A stretch of DNA of 64,000 nt, from assembly GCA_017537025.1 (NCBI GenBank), contig JAFWCB010000008.1:434001-498000 (forward strand), read 5' to 3'. Positions 37,566-45,297 of the stretch are shown piece by piece. Origin of the DNA: Sediminibacterium sp. (GTDB taxonomy: Bacteria; Bacteroidota; Bacteroidia; Chitinophagales; Chitinophagaceae). The translations under genes and the position numbers were made by a program. The number at the start of each line of letters is the position of its first letter. Positions within the stretch are counted from its first letter, which is position 1. The notes beneath the pieces are model-generated. The model was not told the DNA's origin and did no database searches. It was given only the letters and a program-made list of their open reading frames with translations.

Positions 37566-37842
37566 AGAGCTAGATCCCATATTACATTCCCAACTTCGCC
37601 TGGCAGTAATGAGTTTACTTATTAGTGTAAAAGAAGCCGAGTTTACTTTTATACGCGAAAAAACTAATGCTACCGCGGGTAACCTCAGCGTGCAAGTGCA
37701 AAAATTAAAAGATGCCGGGTATATTGATGTTGTAAAGCAATTTAAAGACAACTATCCCCAAACTACTTGTAAAATCACTGAAGCAGGTATCTCCGCTTTC
37801 GAAGCCTATGTGAAAGCACTGCAGGAATATTTGAAGGTATAG
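37558..37842 (+). CDS. Winged-helix transcriptional regulator (HTH_34 type)
   Basis: 94-residue single-domain DNA-binding protein resembling the HTH_34 winged-helix family. It shows DPILHSQLRLAVMSLL, a recognition helix region NATAGNLSVQVQKLKDAGY and a wing with TTCKITEAGISAFEAYV. It contains no ligand-binding domain, so a partner, perhaps the upstream membrane proteins, may supply the signal. It starts inside the preceding gene (8-nt overlap). The ABC transporter genes downstream have a separate promoter and could be its targets. Confidence 0.86.
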   Translation: MFKELDPILHSQLRLAVMSLLISVKEAEFTFIREKTNATAGNLSVQVQKLKDAGYIDVVKQFKDNYPQTTCKITEAGISAFEAYVKALQEYLKV

Positions 37843-37918
37843 GGTGTAGGGTGTAGGGTGAGAATTACGAAAGTTAATAAAACCTATTGCCTATAACCTT
37901 TTACCTTTAACCTTTTAG

Positions 37919-37926
37919 TACCTTTG
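37919..37926 (+). promoter_or_regulatory. Putative -7 promoter element for the ABC-2 transporter
   Basis: TACCTTTG is an exact TANNTTTG match. It overlaps the in-frame ATG at 37924, which argues against that start, and ends 12 nt before the ATG at 37939. It lies at the end of a tract of TAACCTTTTACC-like repeats. Confidence 0.5.
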
Positions 37927-37938
37927 CTGTTATATATA

Positions 37939-38874
37939 ATGATGGAGATTGTAAAAGTAGAAGCACTCACGAAAAAATTCGATCAACTTACAGCCGTTAA
38001 TCAATTATCTTTTTCTGTTCTATCCGGCGATGTTTATGGTTTTCTTGGACAAAATGGCGCCGGAAAAAGTACTACGATCCGAATGTTGCTTACCCTTATC
38101 ACCCCTACAGATGGTGATATCCAGATTTTTGGGTTATCTCTTTCAAAACATCGGAAAGAAATCTTACAGCAAATCGGCGCAGTAATAGAAAAGCCAGATG
38201 TATATAAGTACCTATCTGCATACGAAAATCTTAAATTGTTTGCAAAACTCAGTGGAATACAGCCCACACGTAGTACACTAATGGAACAGTTAGAAATAGT
38301 AGGTTTGGCCCATAGAGCAAATGATACCGTTAAAACATTTTCTCAAGGCATGAAACAACGCCTAGGTATAGCTATTGCTTTAGTGCATAATCCCCAACTC
38401 ATAATTCTAGATGAGCCTACTAACGGATTAGATCCACAAGGAATCGCAGATATCCGAAATCTAATTCTAAACTTAAGCTCTCAATACCAAAAAACGGTTA
38501 TCGTTTCCTCTCATCTACTCTCAGAAATTGAGCAAATTGCTACACGGATACTTATTATTGATAAAGGGAAGAAACTTGTAGAAGGTAGCTCCGATGAGCT
38601 TTTTGATCAGTCAAGAACAATTATTGAATTAAATACGAACGATAATAAAGCTGCCTACGAAATTATCGGTAATAGCAGTTGGAGTAATAACCTTCAGCCA
38701 ATCCGAAACGGGCAAATTATTTTACAACTCAACAAGCAAGATATACCTGGGTTTAATCAATACCTGGTTAGTAAAGATATAGCCGTATTCTCTTTACAAC
38801 CCCGTCATAGTCTAGAAGATTATTTTTTACAAATCACAGCCGGTAAACAACATGTGGAAGCATTTAGAAATTGA
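37939..38874 (+). CDS. ABC-2 type transporter ATP-binding protein
   Basis: 311-residue ATPase of a two-gene ABC exporter. Walker A GQNGAGKST, Q-loop GAVIEKPDVYKYLSAYENL, signature FSQGMKQRLG, Walker B LIILDEPTNGLDPQG and switch IVSSHLLSEIE are all intact. The C-terminal ~85 residues (VEGSSDELFDQSR onward) form the accessory domain of bacitracin/lantibiotic-type exporters. The start could be 37939 or the adjacent ATG at 37942; the promoter rules out 37924. It overlaps the permease gene by 23 nt. The HTH_34 regulator just upstream may control it. Confidence 0.93.
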   Translation: MMEIVKVEALTKKFDQLTAVNQLSFSVLSGDVYGFLGQNGAGKSTTIRMLLTLITPTDGDIQIFGLSLSKHRKEILQQIGAVIEKPDVYKYLSAYENLKLFAKLSGIQPTRSTLMEQLEIVGLAHRANDTVKTFSQGMKQRLGIAIALVHNPQLIILDEPTNGLDPQGIADIRNLILNLSSQYQKTVIVSSHLLSEIEQIATRILIIDKGKKLVEGSSDELFDQSRTIIELNTNDNKAAYEIIGNSSWSNNLQPIRNGQIILQLNKQDIPGFNQYLVSKDIAVFSLQPRHSLEDYFLQITAGKQHVEAFRN

Positions 38875-39727
38875 ACTCTATAAAATATTTCACCGACCAA
38901 GAACGTATTTGGCTTTTGCAGCCATCACCGCATTAATTGGGGTAATTCAATTAGGGCTCAAAGTTGATGGTAAAGAATACACTGAGTTTGTAATGGCAGA
39001 TTTTGCAGGCTCTTTTAGTGTAGATGGAAAAATACTCAACGGGTACTTTATCTGCTATGTTATCCTTCAGTTGCTCTTGGTGCATGTTCCTCTCTTAATA
39101 GCACTTATTGCTGCAGATATGATTTCTGGAGAAGCCAATATGGGAACCCTTCGATTACTCCTCACAAAACCACAATCTCGTTCAGAGATTCTATTGGCTA
39201 AATTCTTAGCATCCGTAATATACACCTTACTATTATTAATTTGGATTGCCATACTAGGTTTGTTAGTAAGCTTAGCGATATTTGGTACGGATGATCTTTT
39301 TATTATGAAGAGTAGCTATGTAGTAGTTGTAAAATCCTCAGATGTTTTTTGGCGATACTGTGGCGCTTTTTGTTTTGCTGCTTTGGCTATGACAACAGTT
39401 GCAGCTTTAGGGTTCTTTCTATCTTTTTTTGCAGAAAACTCAATCGGCCCCATCGTTGCTACCATGAGTGTGATTATTGTATGTACGATTTTAAGTACTA
39501 TGAATATTCCTCTTTTTAACCTTATTAAACCATACCTGTTTACCTCACACATGGTTACTTGGAAAGAATTTTTCGATTTTAAAGTGAATGATGCAAACGA
39601 AGCAATCATAGGAAGTATCCAATACCCCGAGAAAATCATTAGATCTGCTATAGTGCTGGTGTTGCATATCATTATCTTCGTTGTGGGTGGAATTTGGTAT
39701 TTCAGAAAGAAAGATGTGTTGAGTTAG
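38852..39727 (+). CDS. ABC-2 type transporter permease
   Basis: 291-residue membrane component with about six hydrophobic helices. The N-terminus (WKHLEIELYKIFHRPRTYL) is typical of ABC-2 permeases, and the cytoplasmic loop SGEANMGTLRLLLTKPQSR is the characteristic coupling segment. There is a long extracytoplasmic loop near the beginning. It pairs with the preceding ATPase (23-nt overlap). The substrate is unknown; such pairs often export antimicrobials or act in envelope stress. Confidence 0.9.
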   Translation: MWKHLEIELYKIFHRPRTYLAFAAITALIGVIQLGLKVDGKEYTEFVMADFAGSFSVDGKILNGYFICYVILQLLLVHVPLLIALIAADMISGEANMGTLRLLLTKPQSRSEILLAKFLASVIYTLLLLIWIAILGLLVSLAIFGTDDLFIMKSSYVVVVKSSDVFWRYCGAFCFAALAMTTVAALGFFLSFFAENSIGPIVATMSVIIVCTILSTMNIPLFNLIKPYLFTSHMVTWKEFFDFKVNDANEAIIGSIQYPEKIIRSAIVLVLHIIIFVVGGIWYFRKKDVLS

Positions 39728-39829
39728 GGTAGAGGTGGAAGGTAATAGGGTATAGGGTTGTCATTTCCATTCGCAGGATGCGAAGAGAAAGCTTATGATG
39801 AAATTTGATACTAAAATATTTATAGCCAT

Positions 39830-40522
39830 ATGTATAAATTCTTTTTACTTGTTTTTGTACTCATATCAAGTAGTATAAATGCACAAGAGCAAGCTATGCA
39901 ACTCGTTCAAAAAGTTAAAGCTAAACTCGATGCTGTAAACGACTACACAGCGGAAGGAAAAATGAGAACAGATGTAGCATTTATTAAAGCTCCTGTTGGG
40001 AAAGTAAAAGTATATTATAAAAAGCCTAATAAATTTCGCTTAGAACGAAATGGCGGTATTTCAATCCTGCCCAAAGGCGGTATCAGTATCAATATTGGTA
40101 GTATGATACTTGTAAATGGATATATGGCTCTCGATGCAGGAACTGCTATCATTGGTAATACAAATACGCATGTAATAAAACTATTGCCCAATACTGAGAA
40201 TAGTGATATTATTCTTTCGACCTTATATATAGATGAATCCAATTTAGTAATTCGAAAATCGGTTACTACTACAAGAGAAAGCGGCACCTATGAGATGGAA
40301 ATGTATTATGGAAAATTTATTAGTTACGGATTACCGGATAAAGTTATTTTTAGCTTCAATACAAAAGATTATAAGCTTCCAAAAGGAATTACCCTCGAAT
40401 TAGATGATATCGATCAGGCTACCAAGGAAAAAATGAAAGGTAAAAAGGGGAAGGTCGAAATTATTTACACCAATTATACTATTAATAGCGGGTTGGCTGA
40501 ATCTATTTTCAAAAATAATTAG
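39830..40522 (+). CDS. LolA-like outer membrane lipoprotein-sorting protein
   Basis: 230-residue periplasmic protein with a signal peptide (FFLLVFVLISSSINAQ). It has a LolA/LolB-like unclosed beta-barrel pattern: AMQLVQKVKAKLDAVNDYTAEGKMRT, KVKVYYKKPNKFRLER, and a late strand series ending in KVEIIYTNYTINSGL. It resembles the family annotated as outer membrane lipoprotein-sorting or carrier proteins, but the canonical LolA partner is uncertain. Its 3' end overlaps the convergent aldose epimerase gene by 4 nt. A GGTAATAGGGTATAGG tract lies upstream. Confidence 0.8.
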   Translation: MYKFFLLVFVLISSSINAQEQAMQLVQKVKAKLDAVNDYTAEGKMRTDVAFIKAPVGKVKVYYKKPNKFRLERNGGISILPKGGISINIGSMILVNGYMALDAGTAIIGNTNTHVIKLLPNTENSDIILSTLYIDESNLVIRKSVTTTRESGTYEMEMYYGKFISYGLPDKVIFSFNTKDYKLPKGITLELDDIDQATKEKMKGKKGKVEIIYTNYTINSGLAESIFKNN

Positions 40523-41391
40523 TGTACACTAACACTCCAGGTTCTTGTAAAGATTTCTCCGGGTATTAAAATATGAATGCCCTCCTTCTTCATAATATCC
40601 CCCGTTGTATCTACCGAATCAGCAATACCACACCAAGGCTCAATACAAACAAAATCGGCATCTTTAGCACTCCAAATACCTAAGTAAGGAAAATTTTTCC
40701 ACGAAAAAACCCACCCATGTTTTGTTTTAGTGGAGGTCAGTTTTATTTGCTGCGATTGTAAGTTTTTAAATACCAGTGCATCTGCGTAAAATAATTCTTT
40801 TTTTAAATGAATTTGTTGTTGTTTATCAAAAAAGGACGTTGCTCTTTTCTCAATAAGCCCCGCAGTAGATAAAGGCCATTTACCGGCCGTTTCAATAGCA
40901 TCAAATTCAAGCACATAATCTTCGAAAACTGTATCGTGTGTAATTGGGATAGCAAACGCAGGGTGTGCACCAATAGAAGCTGGCATGGGTTTGATATCAG
41001 TATTTCGAATCTCATAGGTACAAGAAAGTGTATTCTTTTCTATTTTATAATGAATAATCAGGCGAAATAAAAAAGGATATAATACCTGTGTTTCTACAGT
41101 GGCATCTAATTTAAAACTAATGGCAGTGCTACTAGCTTCTAGTACATTAAATATCATATCGCGGGCAAATCCATGTCTGCCAAGTGTATAGCTTGTACCT
41201 TTATAACTGTATTGATTATTTTTCAATCCCCCAACAATAGGAAATAAAACCGGACTTTTCTTGCCCCAAAATGTGGGATCTCCATTCCACATATATTCGA
41301 GGTTCGTATCCTTACTATAAATACGCTGCAATTCTGCTCCCTTATCTGAAACCACAACTGCTATATATTTATTTTCTATCTTATAATCCAT
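40519..41391 (-). CDS. Aldose 1-epimerase family protein
   Basis: 290-residue galactose-mutarotase-like beta-sandwich protein. Motifs include MWNGDPTFWGKKSPVLFPIVG and GRHGFARDM near the N-terminus with a conserved His, IGAHPAFAIP with the second His in the middle, and CIEPWCGIADS near the C-terminus with the likely catalytic Glu. It probably converts anomers of a hexose or hexose phosphate; the substrate is uncertain. The start at 41391 (MDYKIENKYIAV) lies one base after the pdxA stop and fits the family; an upstream ATG at 41421 lies inside pdxA. It is probably cotranscribed with pdxA. Confidence 0.9.
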   Translation of the reverse strand: MDYKIENKYIAVVVSDKGAELQRIYSKDTNLEYMWNGDPTFWGKKSPVLFPIVGGLKNNQYSYKGTSYTLGRHGFARDMIFNVLEASSTAISFKLDATVETQVLYPFLFRLIIHYKIEKNTLSCTYEIRNTDIKPMPASIGAHPAFAIPITHDTVFEDYVLEFDAIETAGKWPLSTAGLIEKRATSFFDKQQQIHLKKELFYADALVFKNLQSQQIKLTSTKTKHGWVFSWKNFPYLGIWSAKDADFVCIEPWCGIADSVDTTGDIMKKEGIHILIPGEIFTRTWSVSVH

Positions 41392-41392
41392 A

Positions 41393-42493
41393 TTATCCCT
41401 CGCTTTCTTCAATTTTTTCATCTACGGCATTTGCAAAAAACCGCGCACTCATTTTTTTCATAGGATTTTTTCGCATGTCGGCATAGCCGGCTCTTTGTCG
41501 TGCAATAGCCATGCATTCAAATGTAGCGGCCATCAAAGAAATATGGTCTGCTTTGCCCTTACCAGCTATGTCGAACGCAGTACCGTGGTCGGGGCTAGTT
41601 CTAACAACAGGTAAACCCGCTGTATAATTTACCCCCTCTCCTAAAGCTAATGATTTGAATGGTATCAGTCCTTGATCATGATACATGGCTAGTACCCCAT
41701 CAAACTGCTCATGATGGCCTCTGGCAAAAAATGCATCTGCTGCATACGGACCAAACACCAATGTATGTTGCCGAGCTTCTTTGATGGCGGGTTTGATGAT
41801 TTCTTCTTCTTCTTTACCAATTAACCCTTCATCCCCGGCATGTGGGTTTAATGCTAACACGGCAAGCCTTGGCTTATCAATACCAAAATCTTTTTGCAAA
41901 CTATTGTGCATGATCTTTAGCTTACTGATTATCCCCTCTTTTGTAATATGCTTTGCTACCTCCGATACAGTAACATGTTCTGTTAACAAACCAACACGCA
42001 TATTATCTGCAACCATAAACATGAGCACATCTTGCACACCAAAATAATCTTTGAAATAAGGGGTATGGCCACTATATCTAAATTCATCGGATTGAATATT
42101 CTTTTTATGAATAGGCGCCGTTACCAAACCTTGTATATGACCTTCTTTTAGTGCTTTTGTAGCTTCTTGAAGGGAGAGGAGCGCATATTTACCACCCGTT
42201 TCGTTTAACTGTCCGGGTGTAATTACTACTTCTTCCTCCCAAACATTAAAAATATTTACCTGCTTTAAACTCAGCCTGCTAAAATCTTTAACGCTATTAT
42301 AATTGAAATTAGCTTCTGGTAAGCTTTTTCTATAAAAATTAAGACTTTTATTACTGGCAAAAACAACAGGTGTACAGCTATCGAGTAAACGCTGATCACT
42401 CAAGGTTTTGATGATAATTTCCATCCCAATACCATTCAAATCTCCACAACTAAAGCCAATTATAGGTTTTTGCGCTTCATAACTCATAGCCAT
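41393..42493 (-). CDS. pdxA: 4-hydroxythreonine-4-phosphate dehydrogenase
   Basis: Enzyme of the DXP-dependent vitamin B6 pathway: oxidises 4-phosphohydroxy-L-threonine, feeding PdxJ. It has 366 residues, somewhat longer than E. coli PdxA. Metal and substrate motifs are intact: GDLNGIGMEI, VTAPIHKKN, FRYSGHTPYF with a metal-binding His, NPHAGDEG, MYHDQGLIPFK and SPDHGTAFDIAGK. The divergent neighbour is rsmA, 37 nt away, a pairing also seen in enterobacteria, where pdxA and ksgA are linked but codirectional. Confidence 0.96.
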   Translation of the reverse strand: MAMSYEAQKPIIGFSCGDLNGIGMEIIIKTLSDQRLLDSCTPVVFASNKSLNFYRKSLPEANFNYNSVKDFSRLSLKQVNIFNVWEEEVVITPGQLNETGGKYALLSLQEATKALKEGHIQGLVTAPIHKKNIQSDEFRYSGHTPYFKDYFGVQDVLMFMVADNMRVGLLTEHVTVSEVAKHITKEGIISKLKIMHNSLQKDFGIDKPRLAVLALNPHAGDEGLIGKEEEEIIKPAIKEARQHTLVFGPYAADAFFARGHHEQFDGVLAMYHDQGLIPFKSLALGEGVNYTAGLPVVRTSPDHGTAFDIAGKGKADHISLMAATFECMAIARQRAGYADMRKNPMKKMSARFFANAVDEKIEESEG

Positions 42494-42517
42494 TTCATAT
42501 TTAGAATGCTAAAATAC

Positions 42518-42525
42518 TAATTTTG
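42518..42525 (+). promoter_or_regulatory. Putative -7 promoter element for rsmA
   Basis: TAATTTTG is an exact TANNTTTG match ending 5 nt before the rsmA ATG, predicting a nearly leaderless transcript. TTTC at 42493-42496, with a 21-nt spacer, could be the -33 box. Confidence 0.5.
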
Positions 42526-42530
42526 CAGCG

Positions 42531-43286
42531 ATGCAATACACGCTTAAGAAATCACTGGGACAACATTTTCTTACAGATCAGTCTGTTTGTAAAAAAATTA
42601 CCGAGGCATTATCAGCTACACAGTTCACTCAATTGGTAGAAGTTGGCCCCGGCGGTGGGGCACTCACGAGCTATTTATTACAAATACCCGGTATTCGTTT
42701 TAAGGCTATTGAGTTGGACGCAGAAAAAGTAGGGTATTTACTGGCTACATTCCCTGCTTTACATCAAAAAATTATTGAGGGGAATATATTAGATGCTGGA
42801 GTTCCCTTTGAAGGCGATTTTACAGTTATTGGTAATTTTCCATATAATATTTCTACTCAAATCGTTTTTAAAATCCTCGATTGGAGATTACAGGTACCGG
42901 TGATGATAGGTATGTTTCAGAAAGAGGTAGCCGAAAGAATTGTATCTAAACCCAATACAAAAGTATATGGTATATTGAGCGTATTGGTACAGGCCTATTA
43001 TGATGTAGCTTATTTATTTGATGTTCCTGCGGCTGCATTTAACCCACCACCAAAAGTAGTAAGTGGTGTAATACAATTAACGCGTAAAAAAGAACCGATA
43101 GCCGTAAAATCCGATAAACTTTTTTTTATGCTGGTAAAAGCGGCTTTTAATCAGCGAAGAAAAATGTTGCGGAATCCGTTGAAACCTTATTTTGATGAAG
43201 CAATTTTGCAGGAAGAAATATTTACGAAAAGGCCAGAGCAACTATCTGTAGAAGAGTTTGCAGCATTAACGTTTAGGATGAAATAA
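42531..43286 (+). CDS. rsmA: 16S rRNA dimethyladenosine transferase
   Basis: Dimethylates two adjacent adenosines near the 3' end of 16S rRNA during small-subunit maturation. It has 251 residues. The N-terminal KKSLGQHFLTD motif, SAM-binding VGPGGGALTSYL, acidic ELD, catalytic NFPYNIST (motif IV) and the C-terminal AFNQRRKMLRN segment are all present. Downstream is a low-complexity GGGATAGGGTATTGGG tract. Confidence 0.97.
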   Translation: MQYTLKKSLGQHFLTDQSVCKKITEALSATQFTQLVEVGPGGGALTSYLLQIPGIRFKAIELDAEKVGYLLATFPALHQKIIEGNILDAGVPFEGDFTVIGNFPYNISTQIVFKILDWRLQVPVMIGMFQKEVAERIVSKPNTKVYGILSVLVQAYYDVAYLFDVPAAAFNPPPKVVSGVIQLTRKKEPIAVKSDKLFFMLVKAAFNQRRKMLRNPLKPYFDEAILQEEIFTKRPEQLSVEEFAALTFRMK

Positions 43287-43345
43287 GGAGTATGGGATAG
43301 GGGATAGGGTATTGGGTATATGCTATAAGGTGTTAGGTGAGAGGA
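43287..43345. repeat. Low-complexity GGGATAGGGTATTGGG-type repeat tract
   Basis: After the rsmA stop comes a run of GGGATAGG, GGGATAGGGTATTGGG and GGTGTTAGGTGAGAGG-like units, the same family as the tracts at 22303-22371 and 39727-39756. It has no coding potential. Confidence 0.6.
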
Positions 43346-43383
43346 ATAAGGTGATCGAGTGTAATTAATATTAAATTTTAAAA

Positions 43384-43408
43384 TGACTCTGGAGGAGTCA
43401 AATATTTG
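43384..43408 (+). promoter_or_regulatory. Short hairpin joined to a promoter-like AATATTTG
   Basis: TGACTC and GAGTCA form a perfect 6-bp stem with a TGGAG loop (43384-43400), directly followed by AATATTTG (43401-43408), which differs from TANNTTTG at one base and ends 3 nt before the dehydrogenase ATG. It may combine a promoter with an operator or be a small mobile cassette. Confidence 0.4.
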
Positions 43409-43411
43409 TAG

Positions 43412-44335
43412 ATGCAAAAAATTATTATAGCCGCTAAGGCTCATCCATTTTTGATTCAATATTTTGAAGAAAGGAATTATTTGGTGGCTTATAAGCCAAC
43501 CATTACCTATGCGGAATTATTAGTAGAAATACAAGATGCGATTGGGTTGATTATAACAACCCGATTAAAGATTGATAAAGCTGTAATTGATGTAGCCAAA
43601 CAATTAAAGTGGATCGGAAGATTGGGAAGCGGTATGGAATTAATAGATGTAGCTTATGCTGAATCTAAAGGTATTCGGTGCGAGAGTAGTCCTGAGGGTA
43701 ATCGAAATGCAGTTGCAGAGCATTCTTTAGGGGTATTACTTTCACTGATGCGGAAAATAAATACAAGCTATGAAGAAATAAAAATAGGAAAGTGGTTAAG
43801 AGAGGAAAACAGAGGAGAAGAGCTATTTGGCAAAACCGTAGGAATTATCGGTTATGGCAATACGGGAAGCAGATTTGCTGCTTTACTGGCTTCTTTTGGT
43901 GTGATGGTTTTGGTACATGATAAATACAAATCGGGTTTTGCAAATAGTTATATCCGGGAGGCGTCGGTAGAACAAATTGCTAAATATGCAGATGTAGTGA
44001 GCTTGCATTTACCATTAACAGATGAAACCTATCATTATGCTAATGATTCGTTTTTTAATGGGTTAAGTAACCATCCTTATTTTTTAAGTGCCTGTAGGGG
44101 AAAAATTACAGATACCAACGCATTAATTAAGGCATTACAAACAGGTAAAATAAAGGCGGCGGGCTTGGATGTATTAGAGAACGAAAAAATAAATACATAT
44201 ACAGAGCAGGAAATCAAGCAATTGAATCAACTAACTGCATTTCCGCAGGTAATTATTACCCCGCATATAGCCGGCTATAGCCATGAAGCATTTCTAAAAA
44301 TGAGCGAACAAATCGTGAAAAAACTGGGTATTTAG
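43412..44335 (+). CDS. D-2-hydroxyacid dehydrogenase family protein
   Basis: 307-residue NAD-dependent dehydrogenase of the D-2-hydroxyacid type, close in length to phosphoglycerate dehydrogenases lacking an ACT domain. The nucleotide-binding [13 protein letters not shown] is at about 144-156. Catalytic residues are visible: Arg in [13 protein letters not shown], Glu in DVLENEK and His in TPHIAGYS. The N-terminal catalytic half has [12 protein letters not shown]. The substrate is unknown; serine synthesis is possible but serC is not adjacent. Confidence 0.9.
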   Translation: MQKIIIAAKAHPFLIQYFEERNYLVAYKPTITYAELLVEIQDAIGLIITTRLKIDKAVIDVAKQLKWIGRLGSGMELIDVAYAESKGIRCESSPEGNRNAVAEHSLGVLLSLMRKINTSYEEIKIGKWLREENRGEELFGKTVGIIGYGNTGSRFAALLASFGVMVLVHDKYKSGFANSYIREASVEQIAKYADVVSLHLPLTDETYHYANDSFFNGLSNHPYFLSACRGKITDTNALIKALQTGKIKAAGLDVLENEKINTYTEQEIKQLNQLTAFPQVIITPHIAGYSHEAFLKMSEQIVKKLGI

Positions 44336-44356
44336 CACTTATTTCCGGTTTTTTTG

Positions 44357-44364
44357 TAAATTTG
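44357..44364 (+). promoter_or_regulatory. Putative -7 promoter element for greA
   Basis: TAAATTTG is an exact TANNTTTG match, with TTTA (44331-44334) 22 nt upstream as a possible -33 box. Transcription would start at or just inside the hairpin at 44370, leaving a leader of about 60 nt before the greA ATG. Confidence 0.45.
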
Positions 44365-44369
44365 TATAT

Positions 44370-44408
44370 ATGCAACGCTGCAGTCAAATGTGGCGTTGTA
44401 TTTTTTTT
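44370..44408 (+). terminator. Terminator-like hairpin in the greA leader
   Basis: ATGCAACGC (44370-44378) pairs with GCGTTGTAT (44393-44401) around a 14-nt loop, followed by eight T residues. AATTTGTATA (44359-44368) and its perfect complement TATACAAATT (44408-44417) extend the fold outward. It could terminate the upstream dehydrogenase gene, attenuate greA, or both. Confidence 0.75.
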
Positions 44409-44429
44409 ATACAAATTAAAGCTTAGTGT

Positions 44430-44906
44430 ATGAGTGAAATGAATATGTACGTTACGAAGGAAACTTTTGATAAAATGCGCGAAGATTTACAGCGCATGAA
44501 ATCGGTGGATAGACCCGCTGCTTCTAAAGCTATTGCCGAAGCAAGAGAGAAAGGCGATTTAAAAGAGAATGCAGAATATGATGCTGCTAAAGAGGCACAA
44601 GGCATGCTTGAAGCTAAAATTAAACAATTGGAAGGTGCTATTGCCAATGCAAAAATTGTAGATACCAGCACCATTGATACCAGCAAAGTAACTATCCTTA
44701 CAAAAGTTACTATTACCAATGTGGCTACCAAAAAAACAGTTACTTATCAAATAGTTGGGGAAAAAGAAGCCGATTTAAAAGCAGGTAAAATTTCTGCGAG
44801 CTCACCTATTGGTAAGGGGTTATTAGGTAAAGCGAAGGGAGACATTGCTGAGGTACAAGCACCTACAGGTATTATCAAATTTAAAGTAGAAGATATTACT
44901 ATTTAA
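44430..44906 (+). CDS. greA: Transcription elongation factor GreA
   Basis: Rescues backtracked RNA polymerase by stimulating transcript cleavage. It has 158 residues, normal for the family. The N-terminal coiled coil carries the acidic tip in REKGDLKENAEYDAAKE (residues about 35-51), and the C-terminal FKBP-like domain ends with SPIGKGLLGKAKGD. The start at 44430 (MSEMNMYVTKE) is chosen; an internal ATG four codons later is possible. The HIT gene begins one base after the stop. A hairpin with a T-run lies in the leader. Confidence 0.96.
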   Translation: MSEMNMYVTKETFDKMREDLQRMKSVDRPAASKAIAEAREKGDLKENAEYDAAKEAQGMLEAKIKQLEGAIANAKIVDTSTIDTSKVTILTKVTITNVATKKTVTYQIVGEKEADLKAGKISASSPIGKGLLGKAKGDIAEVQAPTGIIKFKVEDITI

Positions 44907-44907
44907 T

Positions 44908-45297
44908 ATGACCATCTTTACTAAAATCATCAAAGGGGAAATACCTTCTTATAGAATTGCAGAGAATGAACAGTTCTACGCTTTTCTAGATATTTTCCCT
45001 TTGGTGAAAGGTCATGTTTTAGTAGTGCCAAAGATAGAAACCGATCAATTTTTTGATTTGGATGAATTAACACTCGCAAGTATACTGGTTTTTGCAAAAC
45101 CTATAGCCAAGGCTATTGAAAAAGCATTCCCATGTAACCGATGTGGCATCAGTGTTGTAGGCTTAGAAGTACCTCATGCACATATTCATTTGGTACCTAT
45201 CAATGATTCGGATGATTTAAACTTTACAAGACAGAAATTAAAACTTTCCCCGGAAGAACTCAAAGAGGTTCAAAATAAGATCCTTGCTGCATTATAA
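44908..45297 (+). CDS. HIT (histidine triad) family protein
   Basis: 129-residue nucleotide hydrolase or transferase of the histidine triad superfamily, Hint branch. It has FTKIIKGEIPSYRI at the N-terminus, FLDIFPLVKGHVLVVPK in the middle and the triad HAHIHLVP near residue 91. It probably hydrolyses AMP-linked small molecules. It is one base downstream of greA, so probably cotranscribed. Its stop codon abuts the ruvC stop with no intergenic base. Confidence 0.94.
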   Translation: MTIFTKIIKGEIPSYRIAENEQFYAFLDIFPLVKGHVLVVPKIETDQFFDLDELTLASILVFAKPIAKAIEKAFPCNRCGISVVGLEVPHAHIHLVPINDSDDLNFTRQKLKLSPEELKEVQNKILAAL

